From Streptomyces sp. ISL-98 (GTDB lineage Bacteria; Actinomycetota; Actinomycetes; Streptomycetales; Streptomycetaceae): a DNA stretch of 64,000 nucleotides. Of the stretch, positions 1 through 8,502 are shown piece by piece. The notes under the pieces are model-generated. The model was not told the DNA's origin. It made no database searches and saw only the letters and a list, made by a program, of their open reading frames with translations. Position 1 is the first letter of the stretch. Each line of letters begins with the position of its first letter. The stretch spans positions 115,254 through 179,253 of the forward strand of contig NZ_JAGGPB010000032.1 in NCBI RefSeq assembly GCF_018614055.1. Reading direction: 5' to 3'. The position numbers and the translations under genes were made by a program.

Positions 1-2
1 AC

Positions 3-599
3 TGGCAGGGCGCGGCCCGCGGCTATGACAACGCCCTGTGCATGGTCGTCTCGACCGGCGTAGGCGGCGGCCTCGTCCTCGGCGGGCAGCTGCACCCCGG
101 GCCCACGGGCAATGCGGGCCACATCGGCCACATCAGCGTCGACCTGGACGGCGACCCCTGCCCGTGCGGATCGCGCGGCTGCGTGGAGCGAATCGCCAGC
201 GGGCCCAATATCGCGCGCAGGGCCGTCGAGCAGGGCTGGCGGCCCGGCCCCGACGGCGACGCCACCGCCGCCGCGGTGGCGGCTGCCGCCCGCGCCGGAG
301 ATCCGGTCGCCGTCGCCTCGTTCGAACGGGCCGCCCAGGCCCTGGCAGCGGGTATCGCGGCCACAGCGACGCTGGTCGAGATCGACATCGCGGTCATCGG
401 CGGGGGAGTGGCGGGCGCGGGCGACGTGCTGTTCGTGCCCCTGCGCCGCGCGCTGCGCGACTACGCCACGCTCTCGTTCGTACAACGTCTTACGGTCGCC
501 CCGGCGCTCACCGGCACCGACGCCGGCCTGGTCGGTGCGGCCGCCGCCGCCCTACTCGGGAGGAAGCCGGGCGAGACGGCGACGGCCCTCAGCAACTGA
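3..599 (+). CDS. ROK family protein, C-terminal part (5' end outside window)
   Basis: The reading frame is open from base 3, so the window starts inside this gene; about 198 residues are visible. They match the C-terminal half of ROK proteins, which are sugar kinases such as glucokinase or sugar-responsive repressors. A glycine-rich STGVGGG segment, the conserved histidine region GNAGHIGH and the ROK zinc cysteine motif CPCGSRGC-x-E are all present, so the sugar-binding core is intact here. Whether it is a kinase or a repressor depends on an N-terminal helix-turn-helix that cannot be seen. It is convergent with the alpha-galactosidase gene and lies near a sugar ABC transporter, which suggests a role in sugar use. 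Confidence 0.85.
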   Translation, partial: WQGAARGYDNALCMVVSTGVGGGLVLGGQLHPGPTGNAGHIGHISVDLDGDPCPCGSRGCVERIASGPNIARRAVEQGWRPGPDGDATAAAVAAAARAGDPVAVASFERAAQALAAGIAATATLVEIDIAVIGGGVAGAGDVLFVPLRRALRDYATLSFVQRLTVAPALTGTDAGLVGAAAAALLGRKPGETATALSN

Positions 600-655
600 C
601 GAACTGACGGCCCATCACTTCACGGCCATCACCTCACCGCTCGCAACTCACCATC

Positions 656-2710
656 TCAGCAACTCAACTTCGCATCCGCCCAGTCCGCGTGGTCGTAGTC
701 GATCCCGTCCCCGCCGTCCGTGACCACCAGACGCACCACCTGCGCACCGCTCACATCGGCCGAAATCGGCTGCGACGGCATGACGTTGGTCAGCGTGCCC
801 GTCGAGGCGGCCTTTCTCCCGTCGGCCCAGATCTCGAACGCGACCGTGCCCCGGAGGCCCGCCTCGTCGTCGAGACCCACCCGAGCGGTGACGCCGGAGC
901 ACTTCCCGCCCGCGTAGTACTCGACCGTACTCGCGGCATGGACCCCGAGGCCCTTGGCGAATGCCTGGCCGCCGATGGTGATCGGCCTGCCGTCGCCCGC
1001 GCCGCTCTCACCGTTGCTGCGGTCCTTCTCGACGGGACCCCAGCCATTGGCGGCGCTCATCCAGCCCAGGTCACTGAGCTGCGAGACCCCGGCGGGCGGC
1101 GCCACCACGACCCGCACGCCCACCGGCGCGGTGACGGCCGTCCGATCACCCTGCGGCGTCCGGTACTTCGCGGTGAGTGCCAGATCGTACGTACCCGGGT
1201 CCGTGCCGTCCGGTACGGACACCTTCCACTCGGTACGGAGCCTCGCGCCGCCCTGAAGCACCGGAACCGAAGGCCGCGAGGCCGGTACGGCCGTCCAGCC
1301 CGCAGGACCGGCCAGCGAAACCGAGACGTCGCGTACGGGCGTACGGCCGAGGTCGGCGACCGTGGAGACAATCCCGGCCGTCCGGCCCTCCTCGGCCGTC
1401 GGGGAGCCGTCCGCGGTCAGTTCCACGGCCGGCGGCAGCCCGGCCCACTTCTCGTCCGGCGCCACGCGGAGCAGCACCGTGCCGTGAGCGGGAACGGTCG
1501 CCGAGATCGTCCCAGTGGTGTGGCTGCTCCTGTGCTGCCACAGATCGCGCATGCGGTAGCCCGGCGCGTCCGGCAGGCCGACCGCCTCCGCCGTCGTCGC
1601 GATGCGCTGCGGGCTGCCGCTCTCGTTGAAGAGGGCCACGGTGCGGCCGCCGTCCGCCATCTCCTTGGTGACGACCCAGCGCCCGCCCTCGGAGCTCAGC
1701 ACGGCGCCCTGCTTGCCGAGACGATCCTGGTCGACGGCGATGACCTCACGGTTGCCGAGGATCTCGAAGGTCTCGGGGGTCGCCTTGCGCAGGTCGGAGC
1801 CGATGAGCAGGGGCGCCGCCATGACCGACCACATCGAGAAGTGGGTGCGGTACTCGGTGTCCGTCATGCCGCCGTTGCCGACCTCCAGCATGTCGGGGTC
1901 GTTCCAGTGGCCGGGCCCCGCGTACGGTGCGAGCGGCAGGTTCTGCTTCATGATCGACAGCATCGATCCCCAGCTGTCGCTGATGTCGCCGGTCGTACGC
2001 CACAGGTGTCCGACGTCGGCGGCCCACTCCCAGGGCCTGTTCTCGCCCCATTCGCAGATGCTGTGGACGATGGGGCGGCCCGTGGCCCTGAGCGCGTCGC
2101 GCATGGTCTTGTAGCGCAACTTGGCGTCGACGCCCAGGTTGTTGCAGTTGTCGTATTTGAGGTAGTCGACGCCCCAGTCGGCGAACTGCTTCGCATCGCT
2201 GTACTCATGGCCGAGCCCGCCGGGAAAGCCCGCGGGGTTGCAGGTCTTGGTGCCGGCACTGGTGTAGATGCCGAACTTGAGGCCCTTGGAGTGGACGTAG
2301 TCGGCGACGGCCTTGATGCCGTTCGGGAAACGCACCGGATCGGGCACGAGTTTGCCGTCCGCGTCGCGCTGTGGCTTCGCCCAGCAGTCGTCGAGATTGA
2401 CGTATTCGTATCCGGCTTCCTTGAGGCCCTTCTCGACGAAGATGTCCGCGATGCCTTTGATCATCGCCTCGTTGAAATCGGCCCGGCAGTGCGTGGAGTT
2501 CCAGTTGTTGAATCCCATGGGCGGGGTGGGCGCGAGTCCCTCGGCGAGCGGGTCGGCGGGTGCTGCTGTGGCCGGTGAGGGCGGTGTGCCGTCGCTGTGC
2601 GCGGCGGCCGGCGCGGCGAGTCCGGTCGTGGCCAGCAGCGCTGCGGCCAGCGCTCCGACGACTCTGCCGGCGACTCCGCCAGGGGGTGTGCGGACGGGAA
2701 GGTGACGCAT
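656..2710 (-). CDS. Secreted alpha-galactosidase, GH27 with NEW3 and NPCBM domains
   Basis: This 684-residue enzyme should hydrolyse terminal alpha-galactosides outside the cell. Residues 1-37 form a signal peptide ending in an AxA site. The GH27 barrel spans roughly 60-340, with the usual opening PPMGFNNWN, the nucleophile D187 in YLKYDNC and a likely acid/base D242 in RTTGDI. A GH27 beta-sandwich follows, then a NEW3-type domain at about 440-535 and an NPCBM carbohydrate-binding domain at about 545-684. The ATG is preceded by a GGAGG-like site. The gene is divergent from a sugar-binding protein and two permeases, so the released sugar is probably imported by that system. Specificity could also include beta-L-arabinopyranose, as in some related enzymes. 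Confidence 0.93.
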   Translation of the reverse strand: MRHLPVRTPPGGVAGRVVGALAAALLATTGLAAPAAAHSDGTPPSPATAAPADPLAEGLAPTPPMGFNNWNSTHCRADFNEAMIKGIADIFVEKGLKEAGYEYVNLDDCWAKPQRDADGKLVPDPVRFPNGIKAVADYVHSKGLKFGIYTSAGTKTCNPAGFPGGLGHEYSDAKQFADWGVDYLKYDNCNNLGVDAKLRYKTMRDALRATGRPIVHSICEWGENRPWEWAADVGHLWRTTGDISDSWGSMLSIMKQNLPLAPYAGPGHWNDPDMLEVGNGGMTDTEYRTHFSMWSVMAAPLLIGSDLRKATPETFEILGNREVIAVDQDRLGKQGAVLSSEGGRWVVTKEMADGGRTVALFNESGSPQRIATTAEAVGLPDAPGYRMRDLWQHRSSHTTGTISATVPAHGTVLLRVAPDEKWAGLPPAVELTADGSPTAEEGRTAGIVSTVADLGRTPVRDVSVSLAGPAGWTAVPASRPSVPVLQGGARLRTEWKVSVPDGTDPGTYDLALTAKYRTPQGDRTAVTAPVGVRVVVAPPAGVSQLSDLGWMSAANGWGPVEKDRSNGESGAGDGRPITIGGQAFAKGLGVHAASTVEYYAGGKCSGVTARVGLDDEAGLRGTVAFEIWADGRKAASTGTLTNVMPSQPISADVSGAQVVRLVVTDGGDGIDYDHADWADAKLSC

Positions 2711-2842
2711 CGTTACGTTCCTCCGTGTGCGCGAGAGATCAGCCGATGTCGTGTACGTGTCAGCATGCGCGTTTAAGGTAGAGCGCGTTGGAGTCTGTTG
2801 GAAGAGGCGCGGTAACGGTTGTCCGGTATCTCGTCAGAACGC

Positions 2843-2872
2843 TTGACGGCGTGCCCGCTTGGGGGTTGAGAT
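2843..2872 (+). promoter_or_regulatory. Candidate promoter of the sugar ABC operon
   Basis: A TTGACG hexamer at 2843-2848 and a TGAGAT hexamer at 2867-2872 are 18 bases apart, about 48 bases before the start of the binding-protein gene. The -35 box is close to consensus and the -10 box is weaker. The position between two divergent sugar genes is suitable for a shared operator, but I see no clear LacI-type palindrome. Confidence 0.35.
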
Positions 2873-2920
2873 CCAAGCCTCGCGTTCGGTTGTGTTGAGT
2901 TCTACCTCGGAGGAGGGGAC

Positions 2921-4270
2921 ATGGCTCAGTCAGGGTTCAATGGTCCAGCCGTTCCCGGGAGCGTGGCAGGACATCGGATGTCCCGCCGGGATCTCCTGCG
3001 CGGTGCGGCCGCGGGCGCGGGAGCGGTCGCGCTGCCTTCGCTGCTCACCGCCTGTGGCAGTGGTCCCGGCGGCGACGGCCGTACGGTCACGATGGGCTCG
3101 AATTCCTCCGACCCGGTGCCGAAGAAGGCATTCGCCGAGGCTTTCCGGGCGTACGAGAAACAGGCCGGAGGCGGTCGCAGGATCAAGGTCAACACCGTCG
3201 ACCACAACACCTTCCAGGAGAACATCAACCGCTATCTCCAGGGCAAGCCGGACGACGTATTCATGTGGTTCGCCGGTTACCGGATGCAGTTCTTCGCCAA
3301 GAAGGGCCTGCTGTACGACATCAGCGACATCTGGAAGGGCTTCGAGGGTTTCTCCCCGGCCCTCAAGGACCAGTCGACGGGCGAGGACGGCAAGCAGTAC
3401 CTCGTGCCGTACTACTACTACCCGTGGGCGGTCTTCCACCGGAAGAGCGTCTTCTCGAAGTACGGCTACGAAGCCCCCGGCACCCTCGACGACTACATTG
3501 CCCTCGCCCGGCAGATGAAGAAGGACAAGCTCGTCCCCATCGCCTTCTGCGACAAGGACGGCTGGCCCGCGATGGGCACCTTCGACTACATCAATATGCG
3601 CACCAACGGCTACGAATTCCACAAGTCCCTGATGGCAGGCCGCGAGGCGTGGACCGACAAGCGCGTCAGGGAGGTCTTCGACACCTGGCGCAGGATCCTC
3701 CCGTACTGCCACGAGGGCGCCAACGGCCGCACCTGGCAGGAAGCCGCCACCTCCCTCCAGAAGCGCGAGACCGGCATGGCGGTCTTCGGACTCCCGCACC
3801 CCGGCGCCCAGTTCCCGAAGGCGGAGCAGGACGACCTCGACTTCTTCCCGTTCCCGGAGATCAATCCGGAGCACGGCCAGGACGCGGTCGAGGCGCCCAT
3901 CGACGGCTTCCTGCTGGCGAAGAAGTCGAAGAACCTCAAGAACAAAAAGACCATGGAGAGCGCGAAGGACCTGCTGTCCTGGCTGGCCACGGGCAAGGCC
4001 GAGGACATCTACCTGGCCGGTGACCCCAACAACATCGCCGTCAGCGACCGGGCCGACACCTCCACCTACACGCCGATCCAGAAGAAGGCCGTCGCACTCG
4101 TCTCGGGCGCCCGGCAGATATCCCAGTTCCTGGACCGCGACACCCGGCCGGACTTCTCGTCGACCGTGATGATTCCGGCCATCCAGAAGTTCATCAGCAA
4201 CCCCAACGACGTGGACGGCCTGGTCAACGACATCGAGAGCCAGAAGAAGACCATCTTCGCCTCCGACTGA
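2921..4270 (+). CDS. ABC transporter sugar-binding lipoprotein (Tat-exported)
   Basis: This 449-residue protein is the extracellular substrate-binding component of a carbohydrate ABC importer (UgpB-like family). The N-terminus carries a twin-arginine motif SRRDLLRG at 21-28 and a lipobox LTAC with the modified Cys at 45, so it is exported folded and anchored to the membrane. The ATG follows a strong GGAGGAGGGGAC ribosome site. The rest has the size and composition of family 1 solute-binding proteins. Two permease genes follow directly. Because the divergent neighbour is an alpha-galactosidase, the ligand may be galactose or an alpha-galactoside, but this is inference. Confidence 0.92.
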   Translation: MAQSGFNGPAVPGSVAGHRMSRRDLLRGAAAGAGAVALPSLLTACGSGPGGDGRTVTMGSNSSDPVPKKAFAEAFRAYEKQAGGGRRIKVNTVDHNTFQENINRYLQGKPDDVFMWFAGYRMQFFAKKGLLYDISDIWKGFEGFSPALKDQSTGEDGKQYLVPYYYYPWAVFHRKSVFSKYGYEAPGTLDDYIALARQMKKDKLVPIAFCDKDGWPAMGTFDYINMRTNGYEFHKSLMAGREAWTDKRVREVFDTWRRILPYCHEGANGRTWQEAATSLQKRETGMAVFGLPHPGAQFPKAEQDDLDFFPFPEINPEHGQDAVEAPIDGFLLAKKSKNLKNKKTMESAKDLLSWLATGKAEDIYLAGDPNNIAVSDRADTSTYTPIQKKAVALVSGARQISQFLDRDTRPDFSSTVMIPAIQKFISNPNDVDGLVNDIESQKKTIFASD

Positions 4271-4302
4271 CGCCCGCCCCCACCCACTTGGAGCCCCGAC
4301 CA

Positions 4303-5220
4303 GTGCCGTCGACCACCGCACAGCGCGCCGGACGACGACGAGGCCCGCGCCGGTTCACTCCGCGCGACCTCGCCGTCCTCGGCGTGCTGCTTGGCATACC
4401 GATCCTGCTCGACATCGCCATCGTGTGGGGCCCGACCCTCGCCTCCGTCGTGCTGTCCTTCACCAACTGGGACGGCATCGGAGACATCGAGTGGGTCGGT
4501 ACGGACAACTACACCAACCTCTTCACCAACTACCCGGTGTTCTGGCCCGCCGTACGCCACAACCTGTTGTGGCTGGCCTTCCTCGGCTGCCTCGCCACCC
4601 CGTTCGGGCTGCTGCTCGCCGTACTCATCGACAAGGGCGTCCGCTTCAGCCGCTTCTACCAGTCGACGCTCTACATGCCCGTCGTGCTCTCGCTGGCCGT
4701 CGTCGGCTTCATCGCCCAGCTGGTCTTCTCCCGCGACCAGGGCGCGCTCAACGCCGTACTCGGCGACACCAGGACCCCCACCGACTGGCTCGGCGACCCC
4801 GACCTGAACATCTGGATGATCCTGATCGCCGCCGCCTGGCGGCACACCGGCTACGTCATGATCCTCTACCTGGCCGGGCTGAAAGCCGTCGACCGGTCCC
4901 TCAAGGAAGCCGCCGCCATCGACGGCGCGAGCGAGACGCAGACCTTCTTCCGCGTCGTCCTCCCGACGCTGCGCCCCGTCAACATCATCGTCCGCGTCAT
5001 CACCGTCATCGAGTCCCTGCGCGCCTTCGACATCGTGTACGCCGTCAACCACGGCAGAAACGGCCTCGAGGTGCTCTCGGTGCTCGTCACCGACAACATC
5101 ATCGGCGAGGCGAGCCGCATCGGCTTCGGCTCGGCGATCGCCGTCGTCCTGCTGGGCGTCTCGCTGGCCTTCGTCGTGACGTACCTGGTCCAGGAGCTCC
5201 GAGGGGAGAAGAACCGATGA
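4303..5220 (+). CDS. Sugar ABC transporter permease 1 (MalF-like)
   Basis: This is an inner-membrane permease of about 305 residues with six predicted membrane segments. The cytoplasmic EAA loop that docks the ATPase is visible in EAAAIDGASETQTFF followed by LPTLRP. I chose the GTG at 4303 because GGAG at 4290-4293 is correctly spaced in front of it; a TTG at 4288 would place that site inside the gene. The gene lies 32 bases after the binding protein and overlaps the next permease by four bases (ATGA). No ATP-binding gene is present, as is common in Streptomyces where a shared ATPase such as MsiK serves many sugar importers. Confidence 0.9.
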   Translation: MPSTTAQRAGRRRGPRRFTPRDLAVLGVLLGIPILLDIAIVWGPTLASVVLSFTNWDGIGDIEWVGTDNYTNLFTNYPVFWPAVRHNLLWLAFLGCLATPFGLLLAVLIDKGVRFSRFYQSTLYMPVVLSLAVVGFIAQLVFSRDQGALNAVLGDTRTPTDWLGDPDLNIWMILIAAAWRHTGYVMILYLAGLKAVDRSLKEAAAIDGASETQTFFRVVLPTLRPVNIIVRVITVIESLRAFDIVYAVNHGRNGLEVLSVLVTDNIIGEASRIGFGSAIAVVLLGVSLAFVVTYLVQELRGEKNR

Positions 5221-6077
5221 CGCGGGTACGCCCGGCCAGGCTCGGCCTGCACGCCTTCCTGATGGCCGTCTCGCTGGCCTTCCTCGCCCCGCTCGCCCTG
5301 GCGGTCTACGCGTCCCTGCGCCCGTACGAAGAGACCTCCGAGCACGGCTACTTCTCCCTCCCCGACCGTCTCTCCTTCGACTACTACCAACAGGCCTTCA
5401 CCGACTCGGGGATGACGAAGTATTTCGTCAACACCTTGATCATCGCGGTGCCGGGCGTTCTCGTCACCCTCTTCCTCGCCTCCTTCGTGGCCTTCGCGGT
5501 CGCACGGCTGCGGATGCGCGGCTCGATGCTCCTCCTGATGCTCTTCACCGCGGGCAACCTGCTGCCGCAGCAGGTCATCGTGACGCCGCTGTACGTCCTC
5601 TTCAACCGCATCCCGCTGCCGTACTGGATGTCCGACTCGATGACGATGTTCGACTCGTACTGGGCGGTCGTCTCGGTCCAGGTCGGCTTCCAGACCGGCT
5701 TCTGCGTCTTCGTCCTGGCGAACTTCATGCGCGCCCTGCCGTACGAAATCCTGGAGGCGGCCATCGTCGACGGCGCGGGCGTTTGGACCCAGTACTGGCG
5801 CATCACCCTGCCACTGTGCCGCCCGGCCCTCGCCGCCCTGGGCACGCTCCAGTTCACCTGGATGTACAACGACTTCCTGTGGGCACTGGTCTTCATGTCC
5901 GACGGCGACAAACTCCCCATCACCTCGGCGCTGAACAACCTCCGCGGCCAGTTCTTCACCGACTACAACCTGCTGGCGGCGGGCTCGGTGATCGTCGCCC
6001 TGCCGACCCTGCTGGTCTTCCTGCTCCTGCAACGCCACTTCATCGCGGGCCTGACCCTGGGATCGAGCAAGGGCTGA
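5217..6077 (+). CDS. Sugar ABC transporter permease 2 (MalG-like)
   Basis: This 286-residue membrane protein is the second permease of the importer. The ATG overlaps the stop codon of the first permease (ATGA), with GAGGGGAGAA just upstream, so the two are translationally coupled. The EAA loop appears as EILEAAIVDGAGVWTQYW with LPLCRPALA after it. Membrane segments occur at the N-terminus (residues 10-30) and through the central region. It would form a heterodimeric channel with the first permease and receive substrate from the lipoprotein encoded two genes upstream. Confidence 0.9.
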   Translation: MTRVRPARLGLHAFLMAVSLAFLAPLALAVYASLRPYEETSEHGYFSLPDRLSFDYYQQAFTDSGMTKYFVNTLIIAVPGVLVTLFLASFVAFAVARLRMRGSMLLLMLFTAGNLLPQQVIVTPLYVLFNRIPLPYWMSDSMTMFDSYWAVVSVQVGFQTGFCVFVLANFMRALPYEILEAAIVDGAGVWTQYWRITLPLCRPALAALGTLQFTWMYNDFLWALVFMSDGDKLPITSALNNLRGQFFTDYNLLAAGSVIVALPTLLVFLLLQRHFIAGLTLGSSKG

Positions 6078-6090
6078 GCGTCCGGGCGTC

Positions 6091-6105
6091 GGTCCCGCTG
6101 GGACC
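6091..6105. terminator. Short hairpin between convergent genes
   Basis: GGTCCC at 6091-6096 and GGGACC at 6100-6105 form a 6-bp stem with a 3-base loop in the 54-base gap between the converging permease and NmrA-like genes. There is no U-rich tail, so it is at best a weak bidirectional terminator. Confidence 0.35.
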
Positions 6106-6131
6106 CGTGCGGCGCAATGTCCGCGTCGACG

Positions 6132-6908
6132 TCAGCGGGCGACCTTCTCGGCCAGGTACTCCTCCCAGGTCCGCTTGCCCACCGCGCGGTCGGGCGCGGT
6201 CAGATCCCCGGAACGAAAGCCCGCGCCGACCTTCCCCGGGATGAGCACGCGCAGGACGAGGCGGCGCTTGCCCGCCGCCCGCAGCCAGCTCCTGGCCAGC
6301 CGGTCTATCGAGTACACCGTCGGCCCGGCCAGGTCCGGCACCTGTCCGGCCGGCCCGTTGAGCGCCAACTCGACGAGCCGGTCCGCGACTTCACCCGGGT
6401 CGACCGGCTGGCAGACGGTACGGGCCGGCACGATGACCACGGGCAGCTTGGACAAGACGCCAAAGGTCCTGTCCAGAAGCTCGGGGAACTGAGTGGCGCG
6501 CAGATTGGTCCAGCCGATTCCCGAGGCCGCCAGCAGCCGCTCCCCTTCCAGCTTGATCCGGTAATAGGGGTACGGGATCCGGTCGATGCCGACGACAGAG
6601 ATGTTGAGGACGTGCTCGACCCCGGCCCGCTGCGCGGCCTCCAGCAGGTGGTGGAAGGCCGGGACGTCGTTCTTGAAGTGCCAGATGTCGGTCGCGCAGT
6701 GAATGACCGTGCGGACCCCGGCGAACGCCTCGTCCAGACCCGCCCCGCTCGCGAGGTCACCGGTGAACCAGGTCACGCCCGCATCGCCCGGCAGCACGGT
6801 CCTGCGGGTGAGCGCCCGCACCGGCAACCCGGTGCGGCGCGCCCGCTCCAGCACCTTGCGGCCGAGTACGCCCGTCGCACCGGTCACCATGATCGCGTCG
6901 TTGTTCAT
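6132..6908 (-). CDS. NmrA-like atypical SDR, NAD(P)-binding protein
   Basis: This 258-residue protein starts with the Rossmann motif TGATGVLG at residues 9-16, followed by an arginine-rich VRALTRR strand end that fits NADP preference. It lacks the Tyr-x-x-x-Lys pair of classical SDRs and resembles NmrA/YwnB-type atypical SDRs, which act as redox sensors or oxidoreductases. The ATG has an AAGGGC site about eight bases upstream. The gene is convergent with the ABC permease operon. The substrate cannot be told from the sequence. Confidence 0.85.
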   Translation of the reverse strand: MNNDAIMVTGATGVLGRKVLERARRTGLPVRALTRRTVLPGDAGVTWFTGDLASGAGLDEAFAGVRTVIHCATDIWHFKNDVPAFHHLLEAAQRAGVEHVLNISVVGIDRIPYPYYRIKLEGERLLAASGIGWTNLRATQFPELLDRTFGVLSKLPVVIVPARTVCQPVDPGEVADRLVELALNGPAGQVPDLAGPTVYSIDRLARSWLRAAGKRRLVLRVLIPGKVGAGFRSGDLTAPDRAVGKRTWEEYLAEKVAR

Positions 6909-7018
6909 CAGTCGGCCCTTCTCGTGTTGCTGTCACTCATGAAGAACCGACGACTCACGTGTTCTGTGACAGCTCCCGCAGCTGACCGGCCAGAAAGTGA
7001 AAAGAAGCCGGCCCGCGG

Positions 7019-7198
7019 CTACGTGCCGGCTCCCTCCGGCACCCGCTGCACCACGATCACCAGGAACGCGTCCGACTCCAGGTCCATCACGACCTCCGCC
7101 GGGCACCCCTCCGCGCGTCGTGCCAAGGCGAATTCCTCCGCCGGCCAGCTGCCCCTCGGGCCTCCGGCCGGGAACTGTTCCAACACCATGCGACTCAT
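7019..7198 (-). CDS. Small conserved protein, 59 residues, unknown function
   Basis: An ATG at 7198 opens a 59-codon frame ending in TAG at 7019. The product begins MSRMVLEQFPAGGPRGSWPA, then contains EEFALARRAEG and EVVMDLESDAFLVIVV, giving a compact acidic/hydrophobic domain. I have a recollection of similar 50-60 residue hypothetical proteins in other Streptomyces. There is no clear Shine-Dalgarno site; a GGGGG run lies about nine bases upstream. No function can be assigned. Its coding character (third positions mostly G or C, no rare codons) supports it being real. Confidence 0.55.
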   Translation of the reverse strand: MSRMVLEQFPAGGPRGSWPAEEFALARRAEGCPAEVVMDLESDAFLVIVVQRVPEGAGT

Positions 7199-7464
7199 GC
7201 CGCACCCCCGTTCCCATACCAGCCGAACTCTCGCTCATGTGCTCCAACGAGACTCCGTGCACGTGCGTCACGGTTCCCCCGTCCCACCAGGGCACTCTTG
7301 TCATACGATTCGACGCCGCCGGGGCCCGTCGGCGTTGCTTCCGACCCGCAACAGCATCAGCACGGTTGTGTGCCCAAACGGTCGCGGGCACCATGCGGTG
7401 ACCCCGGGTTTCCGTGGCAGGGTGTTGCGGGCAAGCCACAGGGGGCTACGGAAGAGGGGGAACC

Positions 7465-8502
7465 GTGATCGTCTGGATCAACGGTGCGTTCAGTGCGGGC
7501 AAGACCAGCGCCGCGCGCGAACTGATCGATCTGATCCCGAACAGCACCTTCTACGACCCCGAACTGATCGGCGGGGGACTGCGCAACCTGCTGCCGCAGA
7601 AAAGACTCTCCGAGGTCAGCGACTACCAGGACCTCCCGATCTGGCGCCGCCTCGTCGTCGACACCGCCGCCGCTCTGCTCGCCGAGGTCGGCGGGCCGCT
7701 GGTGGTGCCCATGACGATCCTGCGGCAGGAGTACCGGGACGAGATCTTCGGCGGGCTCGCTGCCCGCCGTATCCCGGTGTGCCATGTGCTGCTGGCGCCA
7801 GACGAAACGATCCTGCGCCAACGGATCGCCGACCGCGAGGAGCTGGAGGACGACCCCGAAGTCAGTGAACGTGTACGTCAATGGGCGTACGAGCACATCG
7901 AGCCGTACCGTGCGGCCCTGTCCTGGCTCGCCGAGGACGCCCACGTCGTCGACACCAGCCGGCTGAGCCCCGCCGAGACGGCCTGCCGGATAGCCGACGC
8001 GGTACGGACCGGGGCCGCCGGCGCCTGCGAGATCGTGCAGACGCCGGAGCCGACCGCCGAGACCGTTGCCGCGGGGGTCCTCCTCTTCGACGAGGCGGAC
8101 CGGGTACTGCTCGTCGACCCGACGTACAAACCCGGCTGGGAGTTCCCCGGCGGCGTCGTGGAGCCGGGGGAGCCGCCCGCGCGCGCCGGAATGCGCGAAG
8201 TCAAGGAGGAGATAGGGATACAACTCACCGACGTACCAGGGCTGCTTGTCGTCGACTGGGAGCCGCCCCGGGCGCCCGCCTACGGCGGCCTGCGGCTGAT
8301 CTTCGACGGCGGCAGGCTCGACAGCACGGAAGCCAAGCGGCTGCTGCTGCCAGGATCCGAGCTGCGTGGCTGGCGGTTCGTCACCGAGGAGGAGGCCGCC
8401 GGGCTGCTGCCCCCCAACCGTTACGAGCGTCTCCGCTGGGCTCTGCGGGCCCGCGAGCGGTCAGTCGTGCTCAACCTGGAGGCCGGAGTCCCGGTCGGCT
8501 GA
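7465..8502 (+). CDS. TmrB-like P-loop ATP-binding protein fused to NUDIX hydrolase
   Basis: This 345-residue protein has two domains. Residues 1-180 match TmrB-type ATP-binding proteins (tunicamycin resistance): it opens MIVWINGAFSAGKT with the Walker A at 7-14, then STFYDPELIG and VVPMTILRQEY, all hallmarks of that family. Residues 200-330 are a NUDIX hydrolase with a perfect box from G230 to I252 (E236, R244, E245, E248, E249). The GTG start at 7465 is preceded by GGAAGAGGGGG; an earlier in-frame ATG would add a glycine-rich stretch unlike the family. It may act on a nucleotide or nucleoside-like antibiotic. The 3' end overlaps the convergent hydrolase gene by 42 bases. Confidence 0.88.
   Translation: MIVWINGAFSAGKTSAARELIDLIPNSTFYDPELIGGGLRNLLPQKRLSEVSDYQDLPIWRRLVVDTAAALLAEVGGPLVVPMTILRQEYRDEIFGGLAARRIPVCHVLLAPDETILRQRIADREELEDDPEVSERVRQWAYEHIEPYRAALSWLAEDAHVVDTSRLSPAETACRIADAVRTGAAGACEIVQTPEPTAETVAAGVLLFDEADRVLLVDPTYKPGWEFPGGVVEPGEPPARAGMREVKEEIGIQLTDVPGLLVVDWEPPRAPAYGGLRLIFDGGRLDSTEAKRLLLPGSELRGWRFVTEEEAAGLLPPNRYERLRWALRARERSVVLNLEAGVPVG

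Noticed and set aside
689..2578. Long open frame antisense to the alpha-galactosidase
   Set aside because: It is a shadow caused by high GC content; the product is Arg/Gly/Val-rich without any domain, while the minus strand encodes a complete GH27 enzyme.
6933..7439. 168-codon minus-strand frame over the regulatory gap before the TmrB-NUDIX gene
   Set aside because: It includes the out-of-frame 59-residue gene and has no family-like sequence of its own.
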